From Aedes albopictus (taxonomy: Eukaryota; Arthropoda; Insecta; Diptera; Culicidae), in contig NC_085136.1 of assembly GCF_035046485.1 (NCBI RefSeq), positions 322,738,175 to 322,802,174 of the forward strand: a DNA stretch of 64,000 nucleotides, written 5' to 3'. The position numbers were made by a program, and so were the translations under genes. Shown in pieces: positions 49,018-59,260 of this stretch (position 1 is the first letter of the stretch; the number at the start of each line of letters is the position of its first letter). The notes beneath the pieces were generated by a model. That model was not told the origin of the DNA. It worked only from the letters and a program-made list of their open reading frames with translations, and did not search any database.

Positions 49018-51999
49018 CTACGCTTGCCCCGGATTGTCTCTACGATCATTCATTTGCTGCTCTCGCCATTTCCGCTGGAGAAACGACATTATCTTTACCA
49101 CCGCAGCATTCACCGCGTTCCAGCAGGCTTCGTCACGGCACATTCTAGTCACAATGTTGTCGGCCCTTATACCAGCACCGCAGATTGCTGTCATCTCGCT
49201 GCGTTCCACAGTGAAACGTGGACACTCGAAGACAACGTGTTCCGGCGATTCCTCGACATCTCCGCACTCAGGGCAGAACGGCGACCCTGCGTGTCCGAAC
49301 CGGTGCAGGTATTTCTTGAAGCAGCCATGACCTGACAAGAACTGCGTCAAATGGAAATTCACTTCCCCATGATCTCTGTTTACCCATTCTACCAAATTTG
49401 GAATAAGGTGGTGGGTCCATCTTCCCTTCGCTGTGGTATTCCACTCGTGTTGCCACTTCGCTATCGTGGCGACCCGAGCTGCCTTCTGAGCTCCTCTTGT
49501 GCCCCTGGCCTCGTAGCACTCTTTGTCCTCTTCTAGAACGAAGGCGATGGGAGCCATCCCGGCAATCACGCACACCGCATCCGATGATATCGTGCGATAG
49601 GCGCTTGCCACTCGCATGGCCATCAGTCTGTACGTGCTGCAGAGCTGAGCGCGATTTCTCTTCGTTTTCGTTGCGGTCGCCCAAGCTGGACCAGCGTACC
49701 TTAGAATAGATGTAGACACGCTAGCTAGTAACCGCCTCTTGCTACTGCTGATTGCTGAGTTATTCGGCATGATCCTCGCCAATGCCGTGATCATCTTTGC
49801 TGCTTTCCCGCATGCATAATCGACGTGGCTGTTGAAGTTTAGCCGGTCGTCGATCATTACGCCGAGATGCTTCAACTCCCGCTTAGAGACTATGGCATGT
49901 TCCCCGACTGTAATGGCAGCCTTCTGCACCACCTTGCAGTTACTGATCAGCACCAGCTCCGTTTTCTGGTGGGCTATAGATAGTTTCTTCCCCTGCATCC
50001 AGTACTCAACAGCGTCTACCGCCTCCGTTGCGAGTATCTCCACTGCTTCTAAAGTCTCGCCAACTACCACCAACGTGATGTCGTCCGCAAATCCAACGAT
50101 TTTGACGCCTGTCGGTAGCTCCAGTGTCAGTACCCCGTTGTACATTGCGTTCCACAACGTCGGACCAAGGATAGACCCCTGTGGAACCCCTGCACATATC
50201 GTGACGTTCTTCTGACCTGCACTTGTATGGTAGCACAGGGTTCGGTTGTCAAAGTAGTCGCTGAGAATCCTACAGAGGTAGTCCGGGACCTTCATCTCGT
50301 GCAGCGCTGCTGCGATGGCTTCCCAGCTTGCGCTGTTGAATGCATTTTTCACATCAATTGTGACGATGGCACAGAAGCGGTTACCCCGTCGTTTTTTCGT
50401 CCTCGCTTTGTCGGCTGTAGCAACAACTGTCTGAATGGCACCTATCGTCGACTTCCCTCTTCGGAATCCGAATTGCATCTCCGAGAGACCCTGTTCTCCT
50501 TCTGTGAAAGCCGTGAGTCTATTGAGGATGACTTTTTCCAGTAGCTTTCCTAGCGTATCCAACAAGCATATCGGCCGGAACGAGCTCGGTTCGCCAGGAG
50601 GCTTGCCTGGTTTCGGTAGCAGTACCAGTTTTTGTCTCTTCCATTGAGACGGAAAACGTCCCTCATCCAAACAGATCTGCAGAGATGTCCGGAATATGTC
50701 TGGGTTGGCCTCGATAGCAGTTCTCAGCGCTATGTTGGGAATACCATCCGGGCCAGGCGCCTTTTTGACCTTCATCTTCTTGGCCGCTGCTATGAGCTCG
50801 TCATTGGTGATACTCACTCTCTCTTCTCCTGCATGGCCGTACGGTGTCGGCGGCCAAACCGTAGGTTCGTGTTGAGGAAACAACCCTTCGACGATCACTC
50901 TTAGCTTCTCTGGACATGTTTCAGGGGGCACCGCTGGGCCACTGATTTTGGCCATCGCCACTCTATATGCGTCTCCCCAAGGGTTTGCATTCGCATCACG
51001 GCACAACTCCATGAAGCTCGTTTTCTTGCTCCGCTTGATCTCTTCCTTCAAAGCGGCTTTCGCAGCTCGCAGCACTACTCTTCGCGCTTCTCTCTCTTCG
51101 TCGGTTCTGGTTCTTTGCATTCGCCTCCTGGCTTTGAGGCATTTTTTCCGGAGATCGTTGATCGCTTCATTCCACCAGTATGCAGGGCGACGTCGGTGGC
51201 TCGGCTCGACCTTCCTAGGCATGGTTGTGTCACTTGCGCGCACTAGCGCTGCCGTTAACTCCTCGGGCCTCAAATCCGATCCCAGATCTTCTCTTCTGAG
51301 AGCTTCGATGAAAAGATCCTTGTTGAACTGCTTCGTCTTCCACATTCGATCGCGAGGTTGCCTTCCTGTCCATGTACTCCGTGACCGCACTCCAATCCTA
51401 TACCGGACCTCCTGGTGGTCGCTGTTAGTGTATCCGTCGCAAACCCTCCAGTTCATGGTTCCCGCGAGCACGGGGCTACAGAAGGTGACGTCGATAATCG
51501 ATTCTCGACCATCCCTTCGGTAAGTGCTGATGCTTCCTTCGTTAGCTAAGTCTACGTCGAGTTTTGCTAGTGCTTCTAGCAGAGCACGCCCTCTTGGGTT
51601 GGTGAAGCGGCTGCCCCACTCAACGGCCCAGGCGTTGAAGTCGCCGGCAATTACGACCGGTCTCCGATCGGCTAGCTCGTCGGTTAGCTCATCCAGCATC
51701 TGGTTGAACTGTTCTACTGTCCATCGAGGGGGTGCGTAGCAGCTACAAACAAAAACTCCATTGATTTTGGCGATCACGAAGCCTTCGTTGGCCTGGTACA
51801 CTACTTCCTGGATGGGATACTTTCCCATCGTCCAAATAGCAGCTGTCTTCGCCTTATCCGCGATCCAGTTGCCGTCTCCAGCTGGTATACGATACGGCTC
51901 AGAAATAATAGCCACATCGCACTTCGACTCTGATACGGATTGCCACAGCAATTGCTGTGCTGTGTCGCAGTGATTGAGGTTTAGTTGAGTTACCTCCAC
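49018..51999 (-). CDS. R1-clade ORF2: endonuclease and reverse transcriptase
   Basis: 993 residues, uninterrupted. The N-terminal apurinic-type endonuclease has E34, GDFNAW at 119-124 (D120, N122), D170 and SDH at 193-195. The reverse transcriptase has APGPDG at 414-419, D549 in TIDVKNAFN, GVPQGS at 604-609 and FADD at 637-640. A C-terminal zinc knuckle C909-x2-C912-x8-H921-x4-C926 follows a GHGCF...HRFGH segment characteristic of R1-clade ORF2. It nicks target DNA and copies the element RNA in place. The first codon is GTG (51999) and a stop lies two codons upstream, so the usual ATG is probably lost or initiation is unusual. It overlaps the ORF1 end by 10 bp. Confidence 0.95.
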   Translation of the reverse strand: MEVTQLNLNHCDTAQQLLWQSVSESKCDVAIISEPYRIPAGDGNWIADKAKTAAIWTMGKYPIQEVVYQANEGFVIAKINGVFVCSCYAPPRWTVEQFNQMLDELTDELADRRPVVIAGDFNAWAVEWGSRFTNPRGRALLEALAKLDVDLANEGSISTYRRDGRESIIDVTFCSPVLAGTMNWRVCDGYTNSDHQEVRYRIGVRSRSTWTGRQPRDRMWKTKQFNKDLFIEALRREDLGSDLRPEELTAALVRASDTTMPRKVEPSHRRRPAYWWNEAINDLRKKCLKARRRMQRTRTDEEREARRVVLRAAKAALKEEIKRSKKTSFMELCRDANANPWGDAYRVAMAKISGPAVPPETCPEKLRVIVEGLFPQHEPTVWPPTPYGHAGEERVSITNDELIAAAKKMKVKKAPGPDGIPNIALRTAIEANPDIFRTSLQICLDEGRFPSQWKRQKLVLLPKPGKPPGEPSSFRPICLLDTLGKLLEKVILNRLTAFTEGEQGLSEMQFGFRRGKSTIGAIQTVVATADKARTKKRRGNRFCAIVTIDVKNAFNSASWEAIAAALHEMKVPDYLCRILSDYFDNRTLCYHTSAGQKNVTICAGVPQGSILGPTLWNAMYNGVLTLELPTGVKIVGFADDITLVVVGETLEAVEILATEAVDAVEYWMQGKKLSIAHQKTELVLISNCKVVQKAAITVGEHAIVSKRELKHLGVMIDDRLNFNSHVDYACGKAAKMITALARIMPNNSAISSSKRRLLASVSTSILRYAGPAWATATKTKRNRAQLCSTYRLMAMRVASAYRTISSDAVCVIAGMAPIAFVLEEDKECYEARGTRGAQKAARVATIAKWQHEWNTTAKGRWTHHLIPNLVEWVNRDHGEVNFHLTQFLSGHGCFKKYLHRFGHAGSPFCPECGDVEESPEHVVFECPRFTVERSEMTAICGAGIRADNIVTRMCRDEACWNAVNAAVVKIMSFLQRKWREQQMNDRRDNPGQA

Positions 52000-53456
52000 T
52001 GCGGTTTAGTACCTGTCGTCTGCTTGAAGGCCGGGCATCTGGGGCCTCCCGTCGCGTGTCTGTTGCGACTTTTGTCGACACAAAACAGACATCTCTGTTC
52101 GTTGTTGCAGTCTTGCGCCTTGTGACCTTCCTGACCGCACCACCTGCACAGCTTACTTCTGTCGATTCCTTTGCAGTTCCGCGCCAGGTGGCCGTATTCT
52201 AGACACCTGTAGCACCCTTCTGGTCACTGGGAGAATCTCAGTGGGCATACTGAACAACCGACTTTGATTTTTCCGATTGTCATCGCTTTGTTGGCTGCGT
52301 CAACTGGGACCTTTATCGAGGCTGCCTGCGTTCCAAACGGTCCCCTTCTCCGGCGTACTGTCATGTCCACGCCTTCCAAGTCGCATTGCTCTCTCATGGC
52401 GAGTCTCACTTCTTCCTCTGTGGTAATCTCGTCCAAATCCTTGCATTGGATCGTCGCTTCGGGGCACATGGCTTTCACATGCACCTTTTCACCCATTACT
52501 CTCTCCGTCAGCTCTTTGTATGCTGAGCTTTTGTTTTTTGAGTCTTTTTTCAACTCAAAGATCATGTCTCCCGCCTGGGTTCGTCTGATCTTCTGGACGT
52601 CAGCACCAAACTCCTTGAGTTGTGGGTCTGTTCTCATGGCTCGCAGGACTTCGGCGTACGTATCTTCGCTGGTTTTCACGATGACCGCTTCCCCTTTCTT
52701 CCTCCTCCTGATAGGTTTTTGCGTTTTGACGTTAACCTTCCTGTTTCTGTCCTTCCTGTTCCGGACCTCGCGCCAGGGGGTGTCTCCTTTTCCGCCGGTA
52801 ATCGCTTCGTTAGCCGGTCTAGCATCCACATTCTTTGGTTTTTTGTGTGCTGCCAACCTTTCATCTCCAGGTGATGATCTGGTTCTCTTTGGGGTGAATA
52901 CCGGTGTGGTTTCCGTCCCCAATGACTTTTCCTTCGCCTTGGTACCTCTACCGGGAGCAGTACCGGTTTTCGCCTGCTGCAGTACCGCTGCCGCCAGGGC
53001 GTTCTTAGTCACCGCCAACTCAGATTCTGCAGCTTCCGCTCTCTGCATCAATCTTCTCCAGTCTTTGATGGCTGACCCAAGGCTTCCTTGAATTCTTGTC
53101 ACGAGATCCTTAATGTCCTTGTGCACGTTATGTCTCTTGTCGACGAACTCACGAAGCTCGTCCGCTACAGTTTTCGCAGCTTCCACCTTCGACTGCCTTG
53201 GGAGTAAATTCCATGCGCTTCGCAGCTGCCGATGCTGCTGCTTCTCGCCTGGTTCATGCCCGCGCTGCTGCTGTTCGCACTGCTCCTGCTCTCGCTTCTG
53301 CTGCTCGTGCAGCTCTTTTTCCCGATCCTGCTGCTCCCGCTGCTGTTGTTGCTTCTGCTGGTTCTGTTCGGTCGGCGACCTCGCCAGACCGCTTCTTGCA
53401 AACGGGTTCTCCACACTTTCGTCGTTGATGTTGATGTTAACGTTATCTTCCTCCAT
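51990..53456 (-). pseudogene. R1-clade ORF1 (Gag-like) with internal stop
   Basis: ATG at 53456. The first 410 residues have a Gln/Glu-rich coiled-coil region (about 30-75), basic stretches and an RNA-binding central part. An in-frame TGA at 52224-52226 interrupts it. The same frame then continues without another stop to TAA at 51990, encoding three CCHC knuckles (CYRCLEYGHLARNC, CRWCGQEGHKAQDC and a third beginning CLFC). The knuckles are thus cut off by one nonsense codon, plausibly a CGA-to-TGA change, not by a frameshift. ORF1 normally binds element RNA. The last 10 bp overlap ORF2. Confidence 0.88.
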
Positions 53457-54013
53457 GCTTTAAGGGTCCCCCCTCCGAGCCGCTATCTCCACTCGTCGTA
53501 AGTAGTCGTCTTTTGATCTCATGGTTATCTATGTGACAGGGAGGCCATGATAAGGTTGTCACGATCCTTCATGGGGTACCGTGATCAGAGCCGATCGACG
53601 CTAGTCAGGAATCTTCAACTGAGCCTACTTTCCACCAGCTAAGGTGGCGAGTTTTGAACGTACTAGGAGGCCTGCCACGGTTTTAACGGGACGGGGGCAA
53701 GCGTACCATTAGCCCACCTGCCGTTTCAGAGCGGTGTCACCCATTCTTACTGAGGAGATGGAATAGTACGGATACCAGCTCCGTCGTGTTGATTGTGTCC
53801 TTGGGCGTGTCCTAATCCGTGCAGCCAGTATATCGTAATTAGGGCCTTACTGGTATCGGTCCTAATGTGCTCAGCGGCACGCCTTCTTTTGAGCCACCAA
53901 TGGGGTTAGGCGCTCGGTCACTTTTCCGCCGCCTGTTGTGTGCTGGGGGCAGAAAAAGTGCCAACTGGTGGTTTTTCATTGGCGCTAGGGAACAAGTCCC
54001 CAGCTCCCACCTC
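53457..54013 (-). other. R1 LINE 5' UTR
   Basis: ~557 bp of non-coding, GC-rich sequence from the 5' edge at the target duplication to the ORF1 ATG. It is expected to hold an internal pol II promoter, as in other LINEs; no specific motif was identified. Confidence 0.65.
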
Positions 54014-55700
54014 CGAGTTGAGGTGATGTCTGTGTGTGTATGTGTGTGTATGTGTATGTGTGTGCGTATGTGTGTATGTGTGTGTACAAAATAAACTCAC
54101 ATCACTTTTAGGCAGTAAACCTTAACCGATTTTAATGACCGATGGTTCATTCGACGCGGAATCTGGTCCCATTGTTTCCTATTAAAAAAGGATCGATTTG
54201 GTCCAGCGGTTCCGGAGTTATGGCCATTTAGGTGTTCAGGACCGGTATCCCAGGAAGGGGTCAGATTTGAAAACGCTACAAACCCATCCATGCGACACAT
54301 TAAACTACGGCATTTTTGTTAACTTGGTGAACGGTAAGCAGAAAAATGGTCTTAGACCATATCTGAACCGATAGTGTCCCGAAACCGATTCCGGCTGTCC
54401 CGCCGGAAGTGGTCAAACATAATTGTGAACTAAACCCATGCATGCGACATATCAAACCACGGCATTTTCGATAACCTGATGATCAGTAATCAGGAAAACA
54501 TTCTCAGACCGTATCGGAACCGGAATATTCCGGAACCGGTTCCAGATGTCCCGCCGGAGGTGGCCAAGTATAAAAATTACCCAAAACTATGCATGCGGCA
54601 TATCGAATAGAGGCTTTTTTGATATCCTAATGAACAGTAAGCAGGAAAATATTCTCAGAACATATCTGAACCGGTAGTGATCCGGAACCGGTTTCGGGTG
54701 TCCTGCCGGAAATGGCCCAATATTAAGCAGAAGCAAACCCGTAAATGCGACACATTGAATGACTTTTTAGGTAACCTGATGCATGGTTAACAAGAAAAAA
54801 AATCATGAACCATACTTTGGTGCCCCACCGGAAGTGGTCAAATGTAGAACAGAACTGAACGCATGCACGCAGCACAATAAATAACGGCTTCGTCGATAAC
54901 GCGAAGAACAGTCAGCAAGAAAACAGCCTCAGGCCACATTTAAGACTACCTGTAGTGTTCCGGAACCAGTTTCGAGTGTTTCGCCGGAACTGGCGAAATA
55001 CGCAAATGAATCATGCCCTTGCATGCGGTACATCAATTCGCGACTTTTCGGGAAAACTGATTAACAATTTGCATGACATAGTCAGAGACCACATCAGGGA
55101 CAATCGGTAGTGGTAAAATGTGAAATTGAACATAACCCATGCGTGTGGTACCTTAAAACCCCGCTAATTTGACAATGATTGCAGTTAAATTACCTGGGAA
55201 ACTTAAATTCGACAAACAAACTTTATTTTACTTTTTGTTTAGATTGTAGGATTTGTTTTCGAATACAAATCCTACAGGTACTGTGGTAGTACGAATTAAT
55301 AGCTCGTTCATTTCACGATGGTTGGCTTACGAAGTTCACAGTGGTTGGTCACCAAACGGATCAGGTGCCGGGAAGCACCAAATTTGAACTTCCAGAAATA
55401 ACACCTGCACGAGGAACCACTGCGGGTATGAGTAAAAGCACAATATCGGATCATTCGTATTTACAGAGTATTGCACTGCTACATTTGATCATTTTTTAAT
55501 TCGAAAAAATTCGAATGAGCGAAGTACGAATTAAAAAGTGTCGTATTTAAGAGTGATGAATTCGCGGTGTTTGACAGTACATCAAATAGCAGCTTTTTTT
55601 GTTAACACCATATTTTAGGTAACCTGTAGTGTCTCGAAATCGGTTCTGAGTGTCCCACTGGAAGTGGTTAAATGTAAAAGTGATCTATACCCACAAGAGA
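54014..55700 (+). mobile_element. Copy B of the tandem-bearing element, right part
   Basis: It resumes with the target duplication, then a (TGTGTA)n microsatellite (54030-54085), then ~153-bp units with GCATGCGACATATCAAACC and CCGCCGGAAGTGG landmarks. These are the complement of copy A at 37130-38720. The ~370-bp non-tandem block (about 55195-55565) also matches that of copy A (37480-37860), inverted. No gene is visible. Confidence 0.75.
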
Positions 55701-57425
55701 GGGTCATCGTTTATATCGAAAACTGAAAAATTCAATCGTATTCCATCAGATCTAAGCTTTTTGATCCCATTTTAGGACCCAAATAAGGCCGATGCAAATA
55801 TTAAATTTGTTTGATGTCACCCCCCCCTTCAAAAATTCCAAAACATTGAAGGGGCGAAAAAAACATGGCTGCCAATGACTCTATTTTCAATAGAAAAAAT
55901 GTTTACAACCAACTATTGTTCAATAGTTGAAAATATTTTTTTAATAGTTGGTATAATTTGAAATTTTTCAATAGTTTTGTTCCGTTTGTTCCTTATTTTT
56001 TTTCTCCCCCCCCTCGTACCCGATGAGAGGTCTCGGACATAAAAGAAAAATAATATTTGCATCGGCCTAACTGTGCAAAATTTGGCCACGATCGGTTATG
56101 TCTACGTTTTGCGCATCGCGTTTGAAGATTGTATAGGAGTTTACATGGTAAAATACACTTTTTTGCATTTCTCTCATGACAAGCTCGATTTTTCCTAAAA
56201 CCATGTAACCGATAGAGTGAAAACATAGCCTAAGGTGTCCTGAAAAACTTTGTCGTAGACCATGAAGTGATCTGATGCTTATGAAAAAGTTGTTATTGTT
56301 ATTCCTAACCATATGAACGTTAGCAATTAAATAGTCACAGACTATATTTGGGAGACCCGATAGTGCTCTGGAACCTGTTCCGGTATCGCATCGAAAGTAA
56401 CCAAATGTGGCATGTGACACACCACATATCGTTTTTTTTTAATGACCTGAGGAACGGTTAACTAGAACGATAGGCTCATATCACATTAAAGACTACCGGT
56501 AGGATTGCACAACCAGCGTTTGCTGCTTCGCCATAACTATGAAAGTAAATAAAATCAATGCAAGCGATAAAAATGTATTCGATATCACAATCTTGACAAA
56601 TTAAATCAACATACAAACAGACGTCCCACTATACTCACTACCTATCGTTCTTGTTTTCAACTGTCATTAAAATATAGCCTAAAATGTGCAGAAAAAAAAT
56701 GACGAAGACCGCAAAGTGATATGTGATTGTGTAAAAAGTTATATCTTAGCTTATTAGTATCGTCTTGATATTGATCAGTCTCCAGTGCTAGTGAAGATGC
56801 TCAAGCATTCAACTGTGAAGTCTGATATTATTCAGCTCTGTTTATACGTTGAACATAACGTCGGACTATGTGCCATCAGAAGTTTTCAATTCAATGATGG
56901 CTTTGATAAAATTCCTGCATTTCTTAAAAAAATAAAAGGATTCAGGGACACTTTGACTTACGTCGACGGAAAGATCGTGAGAACATATTCGACGAGAAGG
57001 GCGCTATCACCACTAGGTGGATTAATTTGTTTTTTTTTTTTCAATTTTCAATCACAATAAATAAATTTGATTGATTACTGATTAGGCACATATGAAGCCT
57101 TAAATCAGCTTTCCAAGAACCTACAATCAGCCAAAGGTTGAATAAAATCACCGTTTAGGAGCTGATTAAAGGATTGTACCTTTTGTGCCCAGATTTTGTC
57201 CAAATGAAGGCTGCTCTAAAATAGTTGAAAAAACATTTGTACAGCCTCAAGAAGAAGATAACCTTAAACAGTCTCAAAGTCCTTATCGTTCCCCCCTGAA
57301 CACACCCAAACTCTCCTAAGTTCCACTCGCTACTCATTCCCCATAAACCAACCTTACTCCGATCTTAAATACTCCAACTGCTCTGAATACAATCTGATTG
57401 ATTCCATTTAGATAACGGTACCTAA
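55701..57425. other. Unclassified, partly repetitive DNA
   Basis: Two related blocks (about 56160-56290 and about 56640-56760) share a wording in which a GA(A/C)CATGAAGTGAT-like phrase precedes a run ending AAAAAGTT. The right end of copy B may extend to about 56480. The 91-aa frame at 56785-57060 is unrecognised. Confidence 0.35.
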
Positions 57426-57429
57426 AATA

Positions 57430-57740
57430 AGGGATTTGAAAAGGATTTACCAAAATGGATTCCACCTAAATGATGATTTGGATGTATTAAAACGCTCCTG
57501 GAAATACCCGCAATCCCTTTGAAATACCCTTGAACGTACTTGAACTCTGGAGACCCTTTCGACCCATTGTAACGTCCCTGAACTCCCTTTGGACCAACTC
57601 CATTCAAAACATACTAAACTTCCCCTGACCCCTTGAAAACCCTTGAAAGCGCACCTGGAATACCTTGAAATGCCCCCAGAAACCTTCCGCAATGTTCTTG
57701 AACCGTTCTTTGAACGAAACTCACTGGAATGCATCTATAT
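57430..57740 (+). repeat. C-rich degenerate repeat
   Basis: CCCTTGAAC, CCCTTTGGAC and CCCCTGACCCC words, a shorter block of the same family without an adjoining GGAATTCC block. Confidence 0.55.
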
Positions 57741-58396
57741 TTTTTTTTTCTGAAATTCTTCTCAACGATCTTGATTCCCCCTTTTTTGGGCTCACTGAGA
57801 AACCCCCACGGTCTCATCGCAAATACCCAGGAGCAAAATTTGTCCACGTGAACTAAGTGTAGGCTTTGTTTATGTGCAAATTTCCTTCTATTATGTCGTT
57901 TTAAGTTAATATGCACTTCTAGCTCACGGCAGAAGAATCTGTCAATTCGACCCTATGCACCACCATGGGTCCTCAGGATCAAAGGATCATGAAAGCTGAA
58001 AGAGGTTTCAAACAGATTTCTGGAGGATTATTTCTTTCATTCTTCAACCGCTTAGCCTAATTTACAGCTCTTTTGTCCACTAGGGCACTGCGTGAGCGAA
58101 TCCAATTGGCAGCTGCACTTACACTTTGTACAGCGCCCAAATATATTCTATTCTAAATCTACTATATCGAACTGGTTGCCTTTGCGCTGCTGTCGCTTTT
58201 CTACCCTGTCTATGGGTAGAATGATGAGCACGAGGATGTTGATGTGTGGCTCTTGATGCTTTTCCAGTCCGATTGTGGGTCCATTATGAGCTGCCTTTAG
58301 CCGATATCCAAGTTTCCGGGTCCGTTACAGCATATGCTCAGAAGAGGGTCAGGTGTCAGCCGATCTGGGGGGGAAGAGCAACTGACGAAAAAATGC
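57741..58396. other. Unclassified DNA
   Basis: No supportable repeat or gene. It leads into the tRNA-like SINE. Confidence 0.35.
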
Positions 58397-59020
58397 AAGT
58401 GCCGGGGCTGGGATCGTACCCATGACCAGGGGCGTACAATTTCGTTTCAATGATACACTTTCATGCAACATTTGAAAGAGTCACTTCAAGTGTTTCATAC
58501 ATTTTTCTAATGACTCGGTCGTTAAAAAAAACTTTTCCACTCATCGTAGCACTCGGTAGTCTCCCACCCGGTCGCATTGCTTGTGCTTCACCCGTCAGAG
58601 CATTAGTGTCTCATTGGTGCGCGCTAGTCTCTCAATGGTTAAGGGCGCCGGTTAATTGGATTTAGGTGGTCGAATTCGTTATCCTCTTTCATAAAACATA
58701 ATTATCATTCTATTGGCGTGCACTACTATTTAAAAATGTGGTTTAAATAGTGTATTTAGCATGTTGAAGTATTTCAATGACTCATAAATGAAACGAAAAT
58801 ATAAGTGTATCATCCCATGTTTCATACACACTTGTTTCTGTAGCAGCAACGAACGAGTGTGTTGCTGGGTGAGAGATGAAGCATCACAGCAGTCCGTTCG
58901 CATGGGAAACGATTTGCTACAGTCGTCGTACGTCATGTTTTCCTTTCGAAATTGCACGACCCTGCCCATGACCATCATCCACTTATGAAGTGAACGTGTA
59001 GCCACTACGCCACAGGCCTC
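58397..59020 (-). mobile_element. tRNA-like SINE head split by a hAT MITE
   Basis: Outside the insertion, minus-strand CCTGTGGCGTAGTGGCTAC (A-box-like, right of 58972) and GGGTACGATCCC (B-box-like, left of 58427) lie at the spacing expected of a tRNA-related SINE head once the 538-bp insert and one target-duplication copy are disregarded. This is a further tRNA-like family in the window. Confidence 0.65.
58427..58964. mobile_element. 538-bp hAT-type MITE
   Basis: The inverted ends CAGGGGCGTACAATTTCG (58427-58444) and its partner CGAAATTGCACGACCCTG (58947-58964) match at 16 of 18. They begin CAGGG, as in hAT elements, and are flanked by the exact 8-bp duplication CCCATGAC (58419-58426 and 58965-58972). 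There is no transposase frame. It inserted between the A and B boxes of a tRNA-like SINE, which would disable pol III transcription of that copy. Confidence 0.9.
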
Positions 59021-59024
59021 GGCA

Positions 59025-59260
59025 AAACTGGAGGTTTCTTGGAGATTTATGAGAAGTTTCTGGAAGTCACAGGAGGACTAACAAGGGTTTCAATGCGTTG
59101 TAAGGCATGTTAAAGTACTTCAGGAGCTTCATGGGAGTTATAAGGGGTTACAGAGTACTTCGCGTGGGTTTAAGGGGGTTTTAGAGTTGTTTCAAACTGT
59201 TTCAGAGATTAAAGTAAGCTTCAGGAGGGAGTGTTCAAGGGTTTCAGGGAAAAGTGTTCA
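59025..59260 (-). repeat. C-rich degenerate repeat, inverted
   Basis: GGGGTTTTAGAG, GGGTTTCAATG and TTTCAGGAG words on the plus strand, the complement of the CCCCTGAAAC family. Confidence 0.55.

Larger units (their letters stand above)
48063..54013 (-). mobile_element. R1-clade non-LTR retrotransposon, near complete
   Basis: This ~5.95-kb LINE is on the minus strand with ~560-bp 5' UTR, ORF1, ORF2, ~950-bp 3' UTR and an A11 tail (48063-48073 as T's). It is bounded by the exact 15-bp direct repeat CGAGTTGAGGTGATG (48048-48062 and 54014-54028). The ORF2 endonuclease, reverse transcriptase and C-terminal CCHC layout are typical of the R1 clade. It is not in 28S rDNA; it lies inside copy B, immediately beside a TG-rich microsatellite on the 5' side. 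ORF1 has an internal TGA and ORF2 lacks an ATG at its expected start, so this copy is probably inactive. Confidence 0.93.

Noticed and set aside
52264..53501. Cys/Ser-rich ORFs opposite R1 ORF1
   Set aside because: Antisense shadows of the ORF1 coding sequence, with no domain of their own.
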